This document shows positions 1 to 8,130 of a DNA stretch of 64,000 nucleotides, piece by piece. Positions within the stretch are counted from its first letter, which is position 1. Each line of letters opens with the position of its first letter. Source of the DNA: Peptoniphilus_A olsenii (GTDB taxonomy: Bacteria; Bacillota; Clostridia; Tissierellales; Peptoniphilaceae); contig NZ_JBEPMA010000007.1 in the NCBI RefSeq assembly GCF_040545475.1, positions 14,788-78,787 of the forward strand, given 5' to 3'. A program made the translations under genes and the position numbers. The notes under the pieces are model-generated. The model saw only the letters and a program-made list of their open reading frames with translations, did no database searches and was not told where the DNA came from.

Positions 1-29
1 TGTGCAATCCTTAATTTTTGAGGAAAAAT

Positions 30-746
30 ATGTATAAAAATATTTCTAAATTATTAAAAATAAAAAATGGCGATATTATTTCAATTACTGGTTGTGGTGG
101 CAAGACCACATTGATGAATAAACTTGCAAAAGAGTTAAGGAATAAAGGTAGGGTACTGATTTGCACTTCTACTAAAATAAAAAGGCCTACAAATAAAGAA
201 GCTGATTTTATATATGATAGTTTTACAGATTATGAAAAAGTAAAAGATAAAAATATAATTGTAGCTATTGGAAAATTATTGCCGCAGAAAAATAAACTTA
301 GCTCTATCACCGAACATGATATAAATTCAATAAAAAAAGACTTTAACTACATTATAATAGAGGCAGATGGATGTAGAAATTTACCATTAAAAATGTGGAA
401 ATCTCATGAGCCTGTTATATATAATATAAGTAATAAGAATATAGCAGTTTTTTCTGCTAAAACTATTGACAGAAAAATTGAAGAAGATTTTATATATAAT
501 TATGCGGAATTTAAAAAAGTTATAGAAGACAGATTTGTAAATGAGGATGTTTTTCTAAAATTGATAAATTCAAATCCAGGACCTTTTAAAAATTTTAATA
601 AAGAGAAATTTGTCTTCTTCAACCAAGTTGAAACTAAGAATGAGAGGACTAGAGTAAGAGAAGTAATTAGTTATTTAAAAAATAATACTGAAGGTATTAA
701 ATATATTAGTGGTTCACTTTTAGAGGAGGAATATTATGAAGATTAG
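30..746 (+). CDS. yqeC: YqeC-like selenium-dependent hydroxylase accessory protein
   Basis: This 238-residue protein has a P-loop near its N-terminus (GCGGKTT, residues 21-27) and matches the YqeC family. That family accompanies selenium-dependent molybdenum hydroxylase (SDMH) genes, and its biochemical role is unresolved. I start at the ATG at 30 because GAGG at 20-23 lies six bases upstream; a TTG at 18 would overlap that site. It overlaps the next gene by 11 bases, so it belongs to the same operon. The operon's true beginning may lie to the left of the window. The family call is solid; the exact function is not known from sequence. Confidence 0.85.
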   Translation: MYKNISKLLKIKNGDIISITGCGGKTTLMNKLAKELRNKGRVLICTSTKIKRPTNKEADFIYDSFTDYEKVKDKNIIVAIGKLLPQKNKLSSITEHDINSIKKDFNYIIIEADGCRNLPLKMWKSHEPVIYNISNKNIAVFSAKTIDRKIEEDFIYNYAEFKKVIEDRFVNEDVFLKLINSNPGPFKNFNKEKFVFFNQVETKNERTRVREVISYLKNNTEGIKYISGSLLEEEYYED

Positions 747-1308
747 TGCAATTATCATGGCATCAGGACTTTCAGAAAGAATGGGAACAAATAAGCTATT
801 ATTGGAGCTCAAGGGCAAAAAATTATTTGAATATGTATTCGATTTGATGGGTGTAAGTGAAATTGATGAAGTGATTGTGGTCAGCAGTTATGCTGAGATT
901 CTCGATGAAGCAGATAAAAGAGGATTCGTGTCAATTTATAATGACAATAACAAAGTTGGCAAGTCCAGTTCTATTAAACTTGGAATTGAAAACACTGATT
1001 TAGATAGTGCGATGATGTTTTTTGTTGCAGATCAACCTCTATTAAGTCCAGAAACAGTGCAAAAATTAATTGATGCATATAAAGAAAATGAATATATTAC
1101 TTATCCTAGGACAGAAAAACGAAGAGGAGCTCCAGTAATTTTTTCCAATAAATATAGAGATGCTCTTTTGAATTTGGAATATGATGAGGGCGGTATGATT
1201 TTAGTAGAAGGAGAAAATAAAAATGAAGTTCTAATAGATGATATATCAGAACTATGGGATATTGACACTTACAATAATTTGCAGGAGATAAAAGAAAAGT
1301 ATGAATGA
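736..1308 (+). CDS. mocA: MocA-like molybdenum cofactor cytidylyltransferase
   Basis: This is a 190-residue NTP-transferase-fold protein. It carries the N-terminal nucleotide-binding signature with GLSERMG followed by a conserved lysine, and a metal-binding FVADQPLL segment near residue 95. Family members (MocA/MobA-like, also called YgfJ in SDMH operons) transfer CMP to molybdopterin to make the cytosine dinucleotide cofactor. The start has an excellent GAGGAGGA site inside the end of yqeC. It overlaps yqeC and yqeB, indicating translational coupling. CTP rather than GTP as the donor is inferred from context, not from a diagnostic residue I could verify. Confidence 0.85.
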   Translation: MKISAIIMASGLSERMGTNKLLLELKGKKLFEYVFDLMGVSEIDEVIVVSSYAEILDEADKRGFVSIYNDNNKVGKSSSIKLGIENTDLDSAMMFFVADQPLLSPETVQKLIDAYKENEYITYPRTEKRRGAPVIFSNKYRDALLNLEYDEGGMILVEGENKNEVLIDDISELWDIDTYNNLQEIKEKYE

Positions 1309-2110
1309 TTTAGTAATATTTAGAGGTGGGGGAGATGTGGCAACAGGCTCTATACAAAAAGTTTATAGAGCAGGTTTTAAAGTTCTTATTTTGGAACGAG
1401 AAAAACCACTTTGTATAAGAAGATATGTTGCATGTGCCGAGGCGATGGTAACTGGTGAAAGTAAAATCGAAGATATGATAATTAAAAAAGTATCAAATTT
1501 AGAAGAAATTAAAAGTTGCTGGGCTTCAGATATCATACCAATTATTGCTGATAAAAATGCTGAATATGTAAAAAAATTAAAACCAATTGCTGTGGTTGAT
1601 GGAATCCTTGCAAAGAAAAATATAGGTACATCAAAAGATATGGCTCCCATTACAATAGCACTAGGGCCTGGTTTTGTAGCTGGAAAGGATGTAGATGTTG
1701 TAATTGAAACCAATAGAGGACATGATTTAGCTAGACTTATTTTTGAGGGAGAACCTGAAAAAAATACTGGAGTTCCAGGAAATATTGGCGGCTACACTAT
1801 CCAAAGAATTTTGCGTTCGCCGAGTGATGGAACTATTAAAGTAATAAAAGATATTGGAGAAGTAGTTTGCAAAGGCGAAGTTGTAGCAACTGTAGATGGA
1901 AAAGAAGTAAAATCAGGATTAGATGGTATGGTGCGTGGGATGATAGCAGATGGAAGCGAGGTCAATAAAGGTTTAAAAATTGGAGATGTTGACCCTCGAA
2001 TTAATAAAACAAATGCTGTCACGATATCTGATAAGGCGAGAGCCATTGGAGGAGGAACACTTGAGGCCCTATTAATTCTTAAAAGGAGAATATGCAAAAA
2101 TGCAAACTGA
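1301..2110 (+). CDS. yqeB: YqeB, EF2563-family SDMH system protein
   Basis: This 269-residue protein begins with a Rossmann-like motif (RGGGDVATGS, residues 8-17) and ends with a glycine-rich segment (AIGGGTLEALL). Both are typical of the EF2563/YqeB family found beside XdhC and YqeC in SDMH clusters. A biotinyl/lipoyl-like beta segment (GTIKVIKDIGEVVCKGEVV) sits in the C-terminal third. The start codon lies eight bases before the mocA stop, so translation is probably coupled. Its molecular role is not established; a part in selenium or cofactor insertion is inferred from co-occurrence. Confidence 0.85.
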   Translation: MNDLVIFRGGGDVATGSIQKVYRAGFKVLILEREKPLCIRRYVACAEAMVTGESKIEDMIIKKVSNLEEIKSCWASDIIPIIADKNAEYVKKLKPIAVVDGILAKKNIGTSKDMAPITIALGPGFVAGKDVDVVIETNRGHDLARLIFEGEPEKNTGVPGNIGGYTIQRILRSPSDGTIKVIKDIGEVVCKGEVVATVDGKEVKSGLDGMVRGMIADGSEVNKGLKIGDVDPRINKTNAVTISDKARAIGGGTLEALLILKRRICKNAN

Positions 2111-2882
2111 AATATTAAATAATATTGTTAAAGAAGTAGAGAAAGGCAAAAGAGCCGCCCTAGTTTTTATTACCGAAAGTAAAGGTTCGGTGCCAGGAGC
2201 CATAGATTCTATGATGGCAGTATTTGAAGATAGCACTACAATAGGTACAATTGGCGGTGGGCCTGTGGAGTATGAGGTTACTAAAGAAGCTATGGAAGCA
2301 ATTAAAAAAGGCAAAGATAAAATTTTTGATCATCAATTAAATCAAAGTTCTGATTTAAAAATGTTATGTGGTGGAAACAACAAAGGATATATAAAAGTGT
2401 TTAAACCAAAACCACAATTAATAATTTATGGTGCGGGTCATGTAGGTCAAAAGCTCGCTAGAGTCGCTGTAAAGACAAATTTTGATGTGACAATAGTCGA
2501 TGATAGAAAAGAATTTAAAGAAAAAGAAGATTTAAAAGATGTGAAAAATTATTATGCATTAAACCCAGATGATGCAAAAGCAAATATCAATTTCAATAGA
2601 GATAACACTTTTATAGTAATTTGTACCCCTAATAACGATCTAGACGCACTTCAATCTGTAATAAAAGAAGACTACAAATATATTGGTATGATTGGATCTA
2701 AACATAAAATTAAATCTGTTTTTGATAGTTTGAAAGAAAGAGGAATTGGAGAAAAATTATTAGATAAAGTTCATTCACCAGTAGGGCTTGATATTGATAA
2801 CGGAAGTGTCGAGGAAATTGCAATTTCTATTATGTCAGAAATATTGGCAGTAAAAAATGAAAAAGAGAACAAGGTGAGTTGA
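2100..2882 (+). CDS. xdhC: XdhC-family molybdenum cofactor insertion/sulfuration protein
   Basis: This 260-residue XdhC/CoxI-family protein has the N-terminal XdhC segment (GTIGGGPVEYEV) and a C-terminal Rossmann domain with IYGAGHVGQKLA near residue 105. It keeps the typical late motif YIGMIGSKHK and ends with the conserved SVEEIAISIMSEILA segment. Family members bind the molybdopterin cofactor and deliver it to xanthine-dehydrogenase-type hydroxylases. In an SDMH operon the protein is thought to handle the selenated form. It overlaps yqeB and the following MoeA-like gene. No hydroxylase structural gene is in this window, so its client enzyme is unknown. Confidence 0.9.
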   Translation: MQTEILNNIVKEVEKGKRAALVFITESKGSVPGAIDSMMAVFEDSTTIGTIGGGPVEYEVTKEAMEAIKKGKDKIFDHQLNQSSDLKMLCGGNNKGYIKVFKPKPQLIIYGAGHVGQKLARVAVKTNFDVTIVDDRKEFKEKEDLKDVKNYYALNPDDAKANINFNRDNTFIVICTPNNDLDALQSVIKEDYKYIGMIGSKHKIKSVFDSLKERGIGEKLLDKVHSPVGLDIDNGSVEEIAISIMSEILAVKNEKENKVS

Positions 2883-3859
2883 TGATAAAAAAGGTAAAGA
2901 TTGAAGATGCAATAGGAAAACCTATTTTACATGATTTAACGGGCATAAAAAGTGACGGTTTTAAAGGAGTTTTATTTAGAAGAAATCATATAATCAAAGA
3001 AGATGATATTGAAAAGTTAAAAGATATAGGCAAAGATAATATCTATGTTGGCGATTTAGAAGATGGTCAAGTACATGAAGAAGATGCCATAAGTAGAGTT
3101 GCAAATGAACTCATAGGACAAAATATAAGCTTATCTGAAATCTCAGAGGGTAAAATAACTTTTATAAGTGATGTATATGGTATGTTTACTATAAAAAGAG
3201 ATGCACTTTTAAAACTGAACAAAAGAGGAATATACACTTTTGCCACAATAAAATCTTATTCAACAGTAAAAAAAGGCGATAAATTAGTTGGAGCAAGAAT
3301 TGTCCCACTATATACAGAAGAAAAAGAAGTAGAAAATATTTTAAGTATCGCGGAAGAATATGGTCCAATATTTGAAGTGGAAAAATTTAAAAAATTAAAA
3401 GTTGGAGTAATTATAACTGGAAGTGAAGTTTATTATGGCAGGATAGATGACTTATTTGAACCTGTGATAAGAGAAAAGCTCTCAAAATTTGAGGCGGAAA
3501 TTGTGGGTATAGTAAAATGTCCAGATGATATAAATATGATAGAAGAAGCAGCAAGAAATTTTTTAAATTTGAACTGTGATTTAATAGTATTTAGTGGAGG
3601 AATGAGTGTTGACCCTGACGATTTAACGCCAAGAGCAATAAAAAATATGTGTGATAATTTTATAATTCAAGGTGTTCCAATTCAGCCGGGTAATATGCTA
3701 ACAGTTGGGAAAAACAAAAACACTTATTTAGTGGGAGTTCCAGGAGCATCAATGCATGCAAAATTTACAAGTTTTGATATTTTCTTGCCGCGTATTTTTG
3801 CGGGAATAGAACTTAAAAAACAAGATTTCACAGAATTAGGAGAAGGCGGACTTTTATAA
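2882..3859 (+). CDS. MoeA-like molybdopterin-binding protein
   Basis: This 325-residue protein carries a C-terminal MoCF-biosynthesis (MoeA/MogA fold) domain. The domain has a VGVIITGSEVYYG segment near residue 175, the motif FSGGMSVDPDD, and GVPIQPGNML. The N-terminal half resembles the shortened MoeA-like proteins of SDMH clusters rather than full-length MoeA. The ATG at 2882 overlaps the xdhC TGA and has AAGGTGAG upstream, so I prefer it to the in-frame TTG at 2879. It probably handles adenylylated molybdopterin or molybdate during cofactor assembly. Exact activity is inferred. Confidence 0.82.
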   Translation: MIKKVKIEDAIGKPILHDLTGIKSDGFKGVLFRRNHIIKEDDIEKLKDIGKDNIYVGDLEDGQVHEEDAISRVANELIGQNISLSEISEGKITFISDVYGMFTIKRDALLKLNKRGIYTFATIKSYSTVKKGDKLVGARIVPLYTEEKEVENILSIAEEYGPIFEVEKFKKLKVGVIITGSEVYYGRIDDLFEPVIREKLSKFEAEIVGIVKCPDDINMIEEAARNFLNLNCDLIVFSGGMSVDPDDLTPRAIKNMCDNFIIQGVPIQPGNMLTVGKNKNTYLVGVPGASMHAKFTSFDIFLPRIFAGIELKKQDFTELGEGGLL

Positions 3860-3878
3860 TATAAAAAGAAGGATACGA

Positions 3879-5054
3879 ATGACTATAAATATAGACAAAA
3901 AAGATTTAGAAGAAATAATAAAAATTAGACATGATTTGCATGAGCATCCAGAAATATCTGGAGAAGAATATAGAACTACAGAAGTAATAAAGAACTTTGT
4001 AGAAAAGTTTGAAGATATAGAAATAATAAACTTTCCTATAAAAACGGGATTAGTATGCAGACTTTTGTCAGGGAAAAATGGTAAAACTGTAGGATTAAGA
4101 GCAGATATTGATGCAATAAATCAAACTGAAGAAACTAATATTAGTTTTAAATCAAAAAATAAGAAAATAATGCATGCGTGCGGACATGATTTTCATACAG
4201 CAACGCTTTTGGCAACTATAAAAGCACTCATTAAAAATAAAGATAAACTTTTGGGTGATGTAGTTTTTGTATTCCAAAATTCAGAAGAAACCACAAAAGG
4301 AGCAAAAGAATTAATTGATGCTGGACTCTTTGACAAATTAAAAATTGATATGTTTTTTGGTTTTCATAATTGGCCGATGGTTGAATCTGGAAAAGTAATA
4401 CTAAAAAAAGGTGCATTAATGTCTACCAAGACAAATTTCAATATAGAAATAAAAGGAAAAGGCGGCCATGGCTCTAATCCACATTTAAATATTGACCCAA
4501 TAGTATGTGCTGCAAATATTATAATGTCTTTGCAAACTGTAATAAGCAGAAATACAAATCCATTATCATCAACCCTTTTATCTATTAACTCTATAAATGG
4601 AGGTAGCACAAGTAATTTAGTGGTAGACTCTGTAAAATTAAGTGCAACAATAAGATCGCTTGATGAAGAAAATTTTAAAATAGCAGTCGAAAGAATGAAG
4701 GATATAGTCTCGCAAGAATCAGCGGCGTATCAATGTAAATATAAAATTGATTTTATTGATAATATTCCCCTGGTTTATAATAAAGAAGATATGTACGAAT
4801 TTGCACATAGAGTAGCTGAAAAAACAGTTGGGAAGAGCAATATAGAAAATATATTGCCAACTATGGCAAGTGAAGACTTTGCATTTTATATGCAAAAAGT
4901 CCCAGCATTTATGTATTGGTTTGGAAGTGCAGAAGAAGGGATAGAAAAAAATCCACTGCATAGTAGGAAATTTTATGCTTCTGATAAAGGTATAAAAACA
5001 GCTGCGGAAATTCTAGCAAATTCAGTTATAGAAGGACAAGAGATGGGGAAATAG
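3879..5054 (+). CDS. M20-family amidohydrolase (M20D/hippurate hydrolase-like)
   Basis: This is a 391-residue zinc metallo-amidohydrolase. Visible motifs are RHDLHEHPEISGEEY at residues 18-32, the metal-binding HACGHDFHTA near residue 103, the catalytic glutamate pair in NSEETTKGAKE, and a late ASEDFAFYMQK segment. Members cleave N-acyl amino acids, hippurate or indole-acetyl amino acids. It lies 19 bases after the SDMH maturation genes on the same strand, so it may be co-transcribed with them. A role in degrading purine- or hydantoin-derived amides is speculative. A bidirectional terminator follows. Confidence 0.85.
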   Translation: MTINIDKKDLEEIIKIRHDLHEHPEISGEEYRTTEVIKNFVEKFEDIEIINFPIKTGLVCRLLSGKNGKTVGLRADIDAINQTEETNISFKSKNKKIMHACGHDFHTATLLATIKALIKNKDKLLGDVVFVFQNSEETTKGAKELIDAGLFDKLKIDMFFGFHNWPMVESGKVILKKGALMSTKTNFNIEIKGKGGHGSNPHLNIDPIVCAANIIMSLQTVISRNTNPLSSTLLSINSINGGSTSNLVVDSVKLSATIRSLDEENFKIAVERMKDIVSQESAAYQCKYKIDFIDNIPLVYNKEDMYEFAHRVAEKTVGKSNIENILPTMASEDFAFYMQKVPAFMYWFGSAEEGIEKNPLHSRKFYASDKGIKTAAEILANSVIEGQEMGK

Positions 5055-5101
5055 ATAATTAATTAAAATAAAATTTGTTTCAATATATTCTTAATATAAC
5101 A

Positions 5102-5142
5102 AAAAATAACTGGAATTAATATTTTAACTTCCAGTTATTTTT
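5102..5142. terminator. Bidirectional terminator between amidohydrolase and GntR gene
   Basis: A 14-bp perfect inverted repeat (AAAAATAACTGGAA at 5102-5115 and its complement at 5129-5142) is flanked by A and T tracts. It works in both directions between the two convergent genes. Confidence 0.85.
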
Positions 5143-5144
5143 AT

Positions 5145-5843
5145 CTAATCATCTAGTTTTGCTTCTTGATGGCTTATTTTTTCAAAGATTTCTAAAGTAT
5201 CTTTCCAATTTTTCTTAAGTGCTTCTATACTTTTCTCTAAATCTCTTTTCTTAAGATTTTCTATAATAATTTTATGTGCATCATAAGTCTTTGAATAACC
5301 TTGTATTTCTGTATAATAAAATAGTTCCATTCTTTGTACTTTATTTTTTAGATTTTCTATTATTGGATATATTTCAATATTTTGTGATATATCTATAATT
5401 TTTTTGTGAAAAAGATTGTCTGTGTTAATCTTTTCTAATAAGTCATCATCTGGGTTTATTTGATTTATTCGTTCGTTTATTTGACTCAGTTCAGTTATAT
5501 CCTCGTCTGTAATTTTATCAAATCCTTGTCTTAGTGCAAGGGACTCTAGTGCTGCTATTATTGGATAAATATTTAATGCTTCGTCAATATTAATTGGAGC
5601 AACCATTGTCCATCTATTTGCTTTTGATATTATGAGTCCGTCATTTTCAAGTCTCAACAGAGCTTCTCTTAGAGGAGTCCTACTTATACCAAGTTCTTCT
5701 GACAAATCATTGATTTTAATCTTAGTCATTGGCTCAAGTTTTCCTGTAACTATGAGCTTGTTGAGTCTTTCGTATGCTTCATCTTTTATGAAGATACGTT
5801 TTATTTTATTTTCTTTCATATATGTGTCATTTGTATTCGCCAT
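5145..5843 (-). CDS. GntR/FCD-family transcriptional regulator
   Basis: This 232-residue regulator has an N-terminal GntR winged helix (ELGISRTPLREALLRLEND, residues about 50-68) and a C-terminal all-helical FCD ligand domain. FadR/FCD members respond to small organic acids or sugar acids. The ATG at 5843 has no ribosome binding site close by. The only GGAGG (complement of 5871-5875) precedes a TTG at 5866 that opens a 16-codon frame whose TGA overlaps an internal ATG at 5819. The true start could therefore be 5819. Its convergent placement beside the amidohydrolase suggests, but does not show, control of that operon. Confidence 0.85.
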   Translation of the reverse strand: MANTNDTYMKENKIKRIFIKDEAYERLNKLIVTGKLEPMTKIKINDLSEELGISRTPLREALLRLENDGLIISKANRWTMVAPINIDEALNIYPIIAALESLALRQGFDKITDEDITELSQINERINQINPDDDLLEKINTDNLFHKKIIDISQNIEIYPIIENLKNKVQRMELFYYTEIQGYSKTYDAHKIIIENLKKRDLEKSIEALKKNWKDTLEIFEKISHQEAKLDD

Positions 5844-5879
5844 GATAATATTTTACTAGTATGCAAAAAACCTCCTGTA

Positions 5880-6200
5880 ATGTATAAGGATAATTATAGC
5901 ATAAAACACAATTTTTTAAAAGATAAAGTGTTGCTATATATTGAAATTTAGCGATGATATTATAGTACAAAATTTGCCTATGGTATTAAATTTGCTAGCT
6001 AGCTTGATTAATAAAAGGTTTTCTTTTATAGTTTTTATCTATAAATGATTTATTTTTTGTAAATAGAAATACAATATATTAATATGTTATTTTAAAACTT
6101 AATTAGTTTTTGATTATTAAAATAGTTAAGCGAAAATTTTTTAGATTATCATAAGATTTTTAATTTGTTGTTTAGTTTTAATAAAAACTTGAAAATAGTC
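5880..6200. other. AT-rich intergenic stretch, no gene seen
   Basis: Between the GntR upstream region and the lysine-transporter promoter there is very AT-rich DNA. I see no open frame with a ribosome binding site, no RNA motif and no clear repeat on either strand. Confidence 0.6.
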
Positions 6201-6201
6201 C

Positions 6202-6230
6202 TTGACAATTCACAGTATTATTAATACAAT
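6202..6230 (+). promoter_or_regulatory. Sigma-A-type promoter of the lysine transporter
   Basis: TTGACA at 6202-6207 and TACAAT at 6225-6230 are separated by 17 bases. This places the transcription start just upstream of the riboswitch P1 helix. Confidence 0.85.
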
Positions 6231-6263
6231 GGATAGAACAATTTAATAATTGTATGTAAAAGT

Positions 6264-6421
6264 ACGATAGAGGTGCGAATTTTATCAGTAGTTTTTCTGA
6301 GCAAGTCCATGCGATGATGATTAATGAAAGGAAACTTCGCCGAAGTATATTGTTGGTACTATCAATATGCTGGGCATGCAAATAATATTTGTATGACTGT
6401 CACAAATGTGGGGAGCTATCT
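6264..6421 (+). promoter_or_regulatory. Lysine riboswitch (L box)
   Basis: The conserved lysine-aptamer core is present: GATAGAGGTGCGAA at 6266-6279, AGTAG at 6287-6291, GAAAGGAAACTTCGCCGAAGT near 6325-6345, CTGGGC near 6370, and a closing GGGGAGCTATC ending at 6420. The P1 helix pairs GATAG (6266-6270) with CTATC (6416-6420). A terminator follows directly, so lysine binding should cause premature termination of the downstream ABC transporter transcript. Recognition is by remembered consensus and arrangement. Confidence 0.92.
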
Positions 6422-6449
6422 AAAGTTAAAACATATGCATTGGCATTTT

Positions 6450-6479
6450 AACAGTTTGGATACCCAGACTGTTTTTTTT
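6450..6479 (+). terminator. Riboswitch expression-platform terminator
   Basis: The 10-bp stem AACAGTTTGG (6450-6459) pairs with CCAGACTGTT (6464-6473), with one G-U pair, and is followed by a T run. It lies 29 bases after the lysine aptamer and 39 bases before the first transporter gene. Confidence 0.9.
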
Positions 6480-6517
6480 ATTACTTTAATAGCCCGAAAA
6501 TTTTTTGGAGGGAAATT

Positions 6518-7357
6518 ATGAATTTAAGAAAGATTGCAGTAGCGGTTAGTTTAGGTATGGTAACATTGTTGTCAGCTTGTAATCCATCAGGCGATGGTGT
6601 AGCAAAAACAAAAGGCGATGATTCAGTTTTAAGAGTCGGTATGGAATGTGATTATGCTCCATTTAACTGGACTCAAACAGATGAGGAAAATGGCTATAAA
6701 ATTGCAGCTGGAGGCTATGCTGGCGGTTATGATGTGGAGATTGCAAAAAGAATTGCCGACTCACTTGATAAAGAATTAGAAATTGTAAAAACTGAGTGGA
6801 ATGGTCTAACACCAGCTCTTACTTCTGGAAAGATTGATTTAATTATTGCTGGAATGAGCCCAACTGCAGAAAGAAAAGAAACAATAAATTTTTCCGACAC
6901 TTATTATACTTCTGATCTTGTTATAGTAGTAAAAAAGGATTCAAAATATGCAAGTGCAAATAGTTTAGCTGATTTTAAGGGAGCAAAAATTACAGGTCAA
7001 TTAAATACTTTTCACTATGATGTTATTAATCAGATTGATGGTGTAGAAAAAAGTAGTGCCTTAGAAACTTTTCCTGCTATGATTGTTGCTCTAGAGTCAG
7101 GCAAAATTGATGGTTATATTTCTGAAAAGCCTGGTGCTATTTCTGCTACTACTTCAAATGATAATTTGACTTTTGTCGAATTTGATGAAGGAGATGGATT
7201 TGAAACTTCTGTTGAAGATACATCAATTGCAGTTGGAATTTCTAAGGATAATGAAAAGCTACTTGAAGATGTTAATGAAGCTTTAAAAGATATTTCTCAA
7301 GAGGAAAGAGAAAAAATAATGCAAGAAGCTGTCGAAAATCAACCTTTAGGAGAATAA
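6518..7357 (+). CDS. Amino-acid ABC transporter substrate-binding lipoprotein (probable lysine)
   Basis: This 279-residue family-3 solute-binding protein has a lipoprotein signal peptide with lipobox LSAC (Cys21). The mature domain begins near VLRVGMECDYAPFNW and contains the typical DLIIAGMSPTAERKETINFS segment. It should bind a polar amino acid at the outer face of the membrane. The lysine riboswitch upstream points to lysine as the substrate. The start has GGAGGG nine bases upstream. It is followed two bases later by the permease gene. Confidence 0.9.
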   Translation: MNLRKIAVAVSLGMVTLLSACNPSGDGVAKTKGDDSVLRVGMECDYAPFNWTQTDEENGYKIAAGGYAGGYDVEIAKRIADSLDKELEIVKTEWNGLTPALTSGKIDLIIAGMSPTAERKETINFSDTYYTSDLVIVVKKDSKYASANSLADFKGAKITGQLNTFHYDVINQIDGVEKSSALETFPAMIVALESGKIDGYISEKPGAISATTSNDNLTFVEFDEGDGFETSVEDTSIAVGISKDNEKLLEDVNEALKDISQEEREKIMQEAVENQPLGE

Positions 7358-7358
7358 T

Positions 7359-8129
7359 ATGCCTACTAATTTTTTCGGTTGGATAAAGTTTTTATTAAAT
7401 GAATATGGTACTCTATTTTGGCAAGGAACCATTAATACAATTATTATTGCGGTTGTAGGAACGCTCATTGGATTTTTCGTTGGTCTTTTTATAGCAATAA
7501 TAAAGTCGGTTCCAATTAATAATAAGGATAATGCGTTCAAAAAAGTTGTTTTGAAGATAGTTAATATTATTCTATCAATTTATGTTCAAGTTATTCGTGG
7601 TACGCCTATGATGGTTCAAGCGATGATGTTTTATTATGGAGCACTTCAATATTTTAATATTGATATGGCACCTATGCCATCAGCTCTTATTATAGTTTCT
7701 ATAAACACTGGTGCTTATATGGCAGAGATTATAAGAGGTGGTATTATTTCTGTTGACTCGGGTCAAAGAGAAGGGGCTCTTTCCATTGGTATGAGTCATT
7801 GGCAAACTATGATAGAAGTTATACTCCCACAAGCTGTGAGAAATATAATCCCTTCTGTGGGCAATGAATTTATAGTAAATATTAAGGATTCTTCAGTTCT
7901 AAATGTTATATCAGTATCTGAATTATTTTTTGTATCTAAATCAGCTGCTGGCACCTATTTGAGATTTTTTGAAGTGTTTTTTATAACTGCTTTAATTTAT
8001 TTATTTTTGACAATGCTTGTAAGCCAAGTTATGAAAATTGTTGAGAATAAATTAGATGGACCTAATTCCTATAAGATATATGGTTCTCAATCACAAGCTA
8101 TGCCAATAGAAGTAAATAAGGAGGTCTGA
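7359..8129 (+). CDS. Amino-acid ABC transporter permease
   Basis: This is a 256-residue inner-membrane permease of the His/Glu/Gln/Arg class. It has several hydrophobic segments and the coupling (EAA) loop REGALSIGMSHWQTMIEVILP near residue 140, which contacts the ATPase. A conserved VIRGTPMMVQ segment precedes it. It lies between the binding protein and the ATPase with two-base gaps, so the three genes form one operon under the lysine riboswitch. Because the importer family is broad, lysine specificity rests on the riboswitch. Confidence 0.9.
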   Translation: MPTNFFGWIKFLLNEYGTLFWQGTINTIIIAVVGTLIGFFVGLFIAIIKSVPINNKDNAFKKVVLKIVNIILSIYVQVIRGTPMMVQAMMFYYGALQYFNIDMAPMPSALIIVSINTGAYMAEIIRGGIISVDSGQREGALSIGMSHWQTMIEVILPQAVRNIIPSVGNEFIVNIKDSSVLNVISVSELFFVSKSAAGTYLRFFEVFFITALIYLFLTMLVSQVMKIVENKLDGPNSYKIYGSQSQAMPIEVNKEV

Positions 8130-8130
8130 G

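Noticed and set aside
18..30. TTG start for yqeC twelve bases upstream of the ATG
   Set aside because: It overlaps the ribosome binding site that correctly serves the ATG at 30.
1363..2314. Minus-strand open frames opposite the SDMH operon
   Set aside because: They are antisense shadows of well-identified genes, with no ribosome binding sites or family resemblance.
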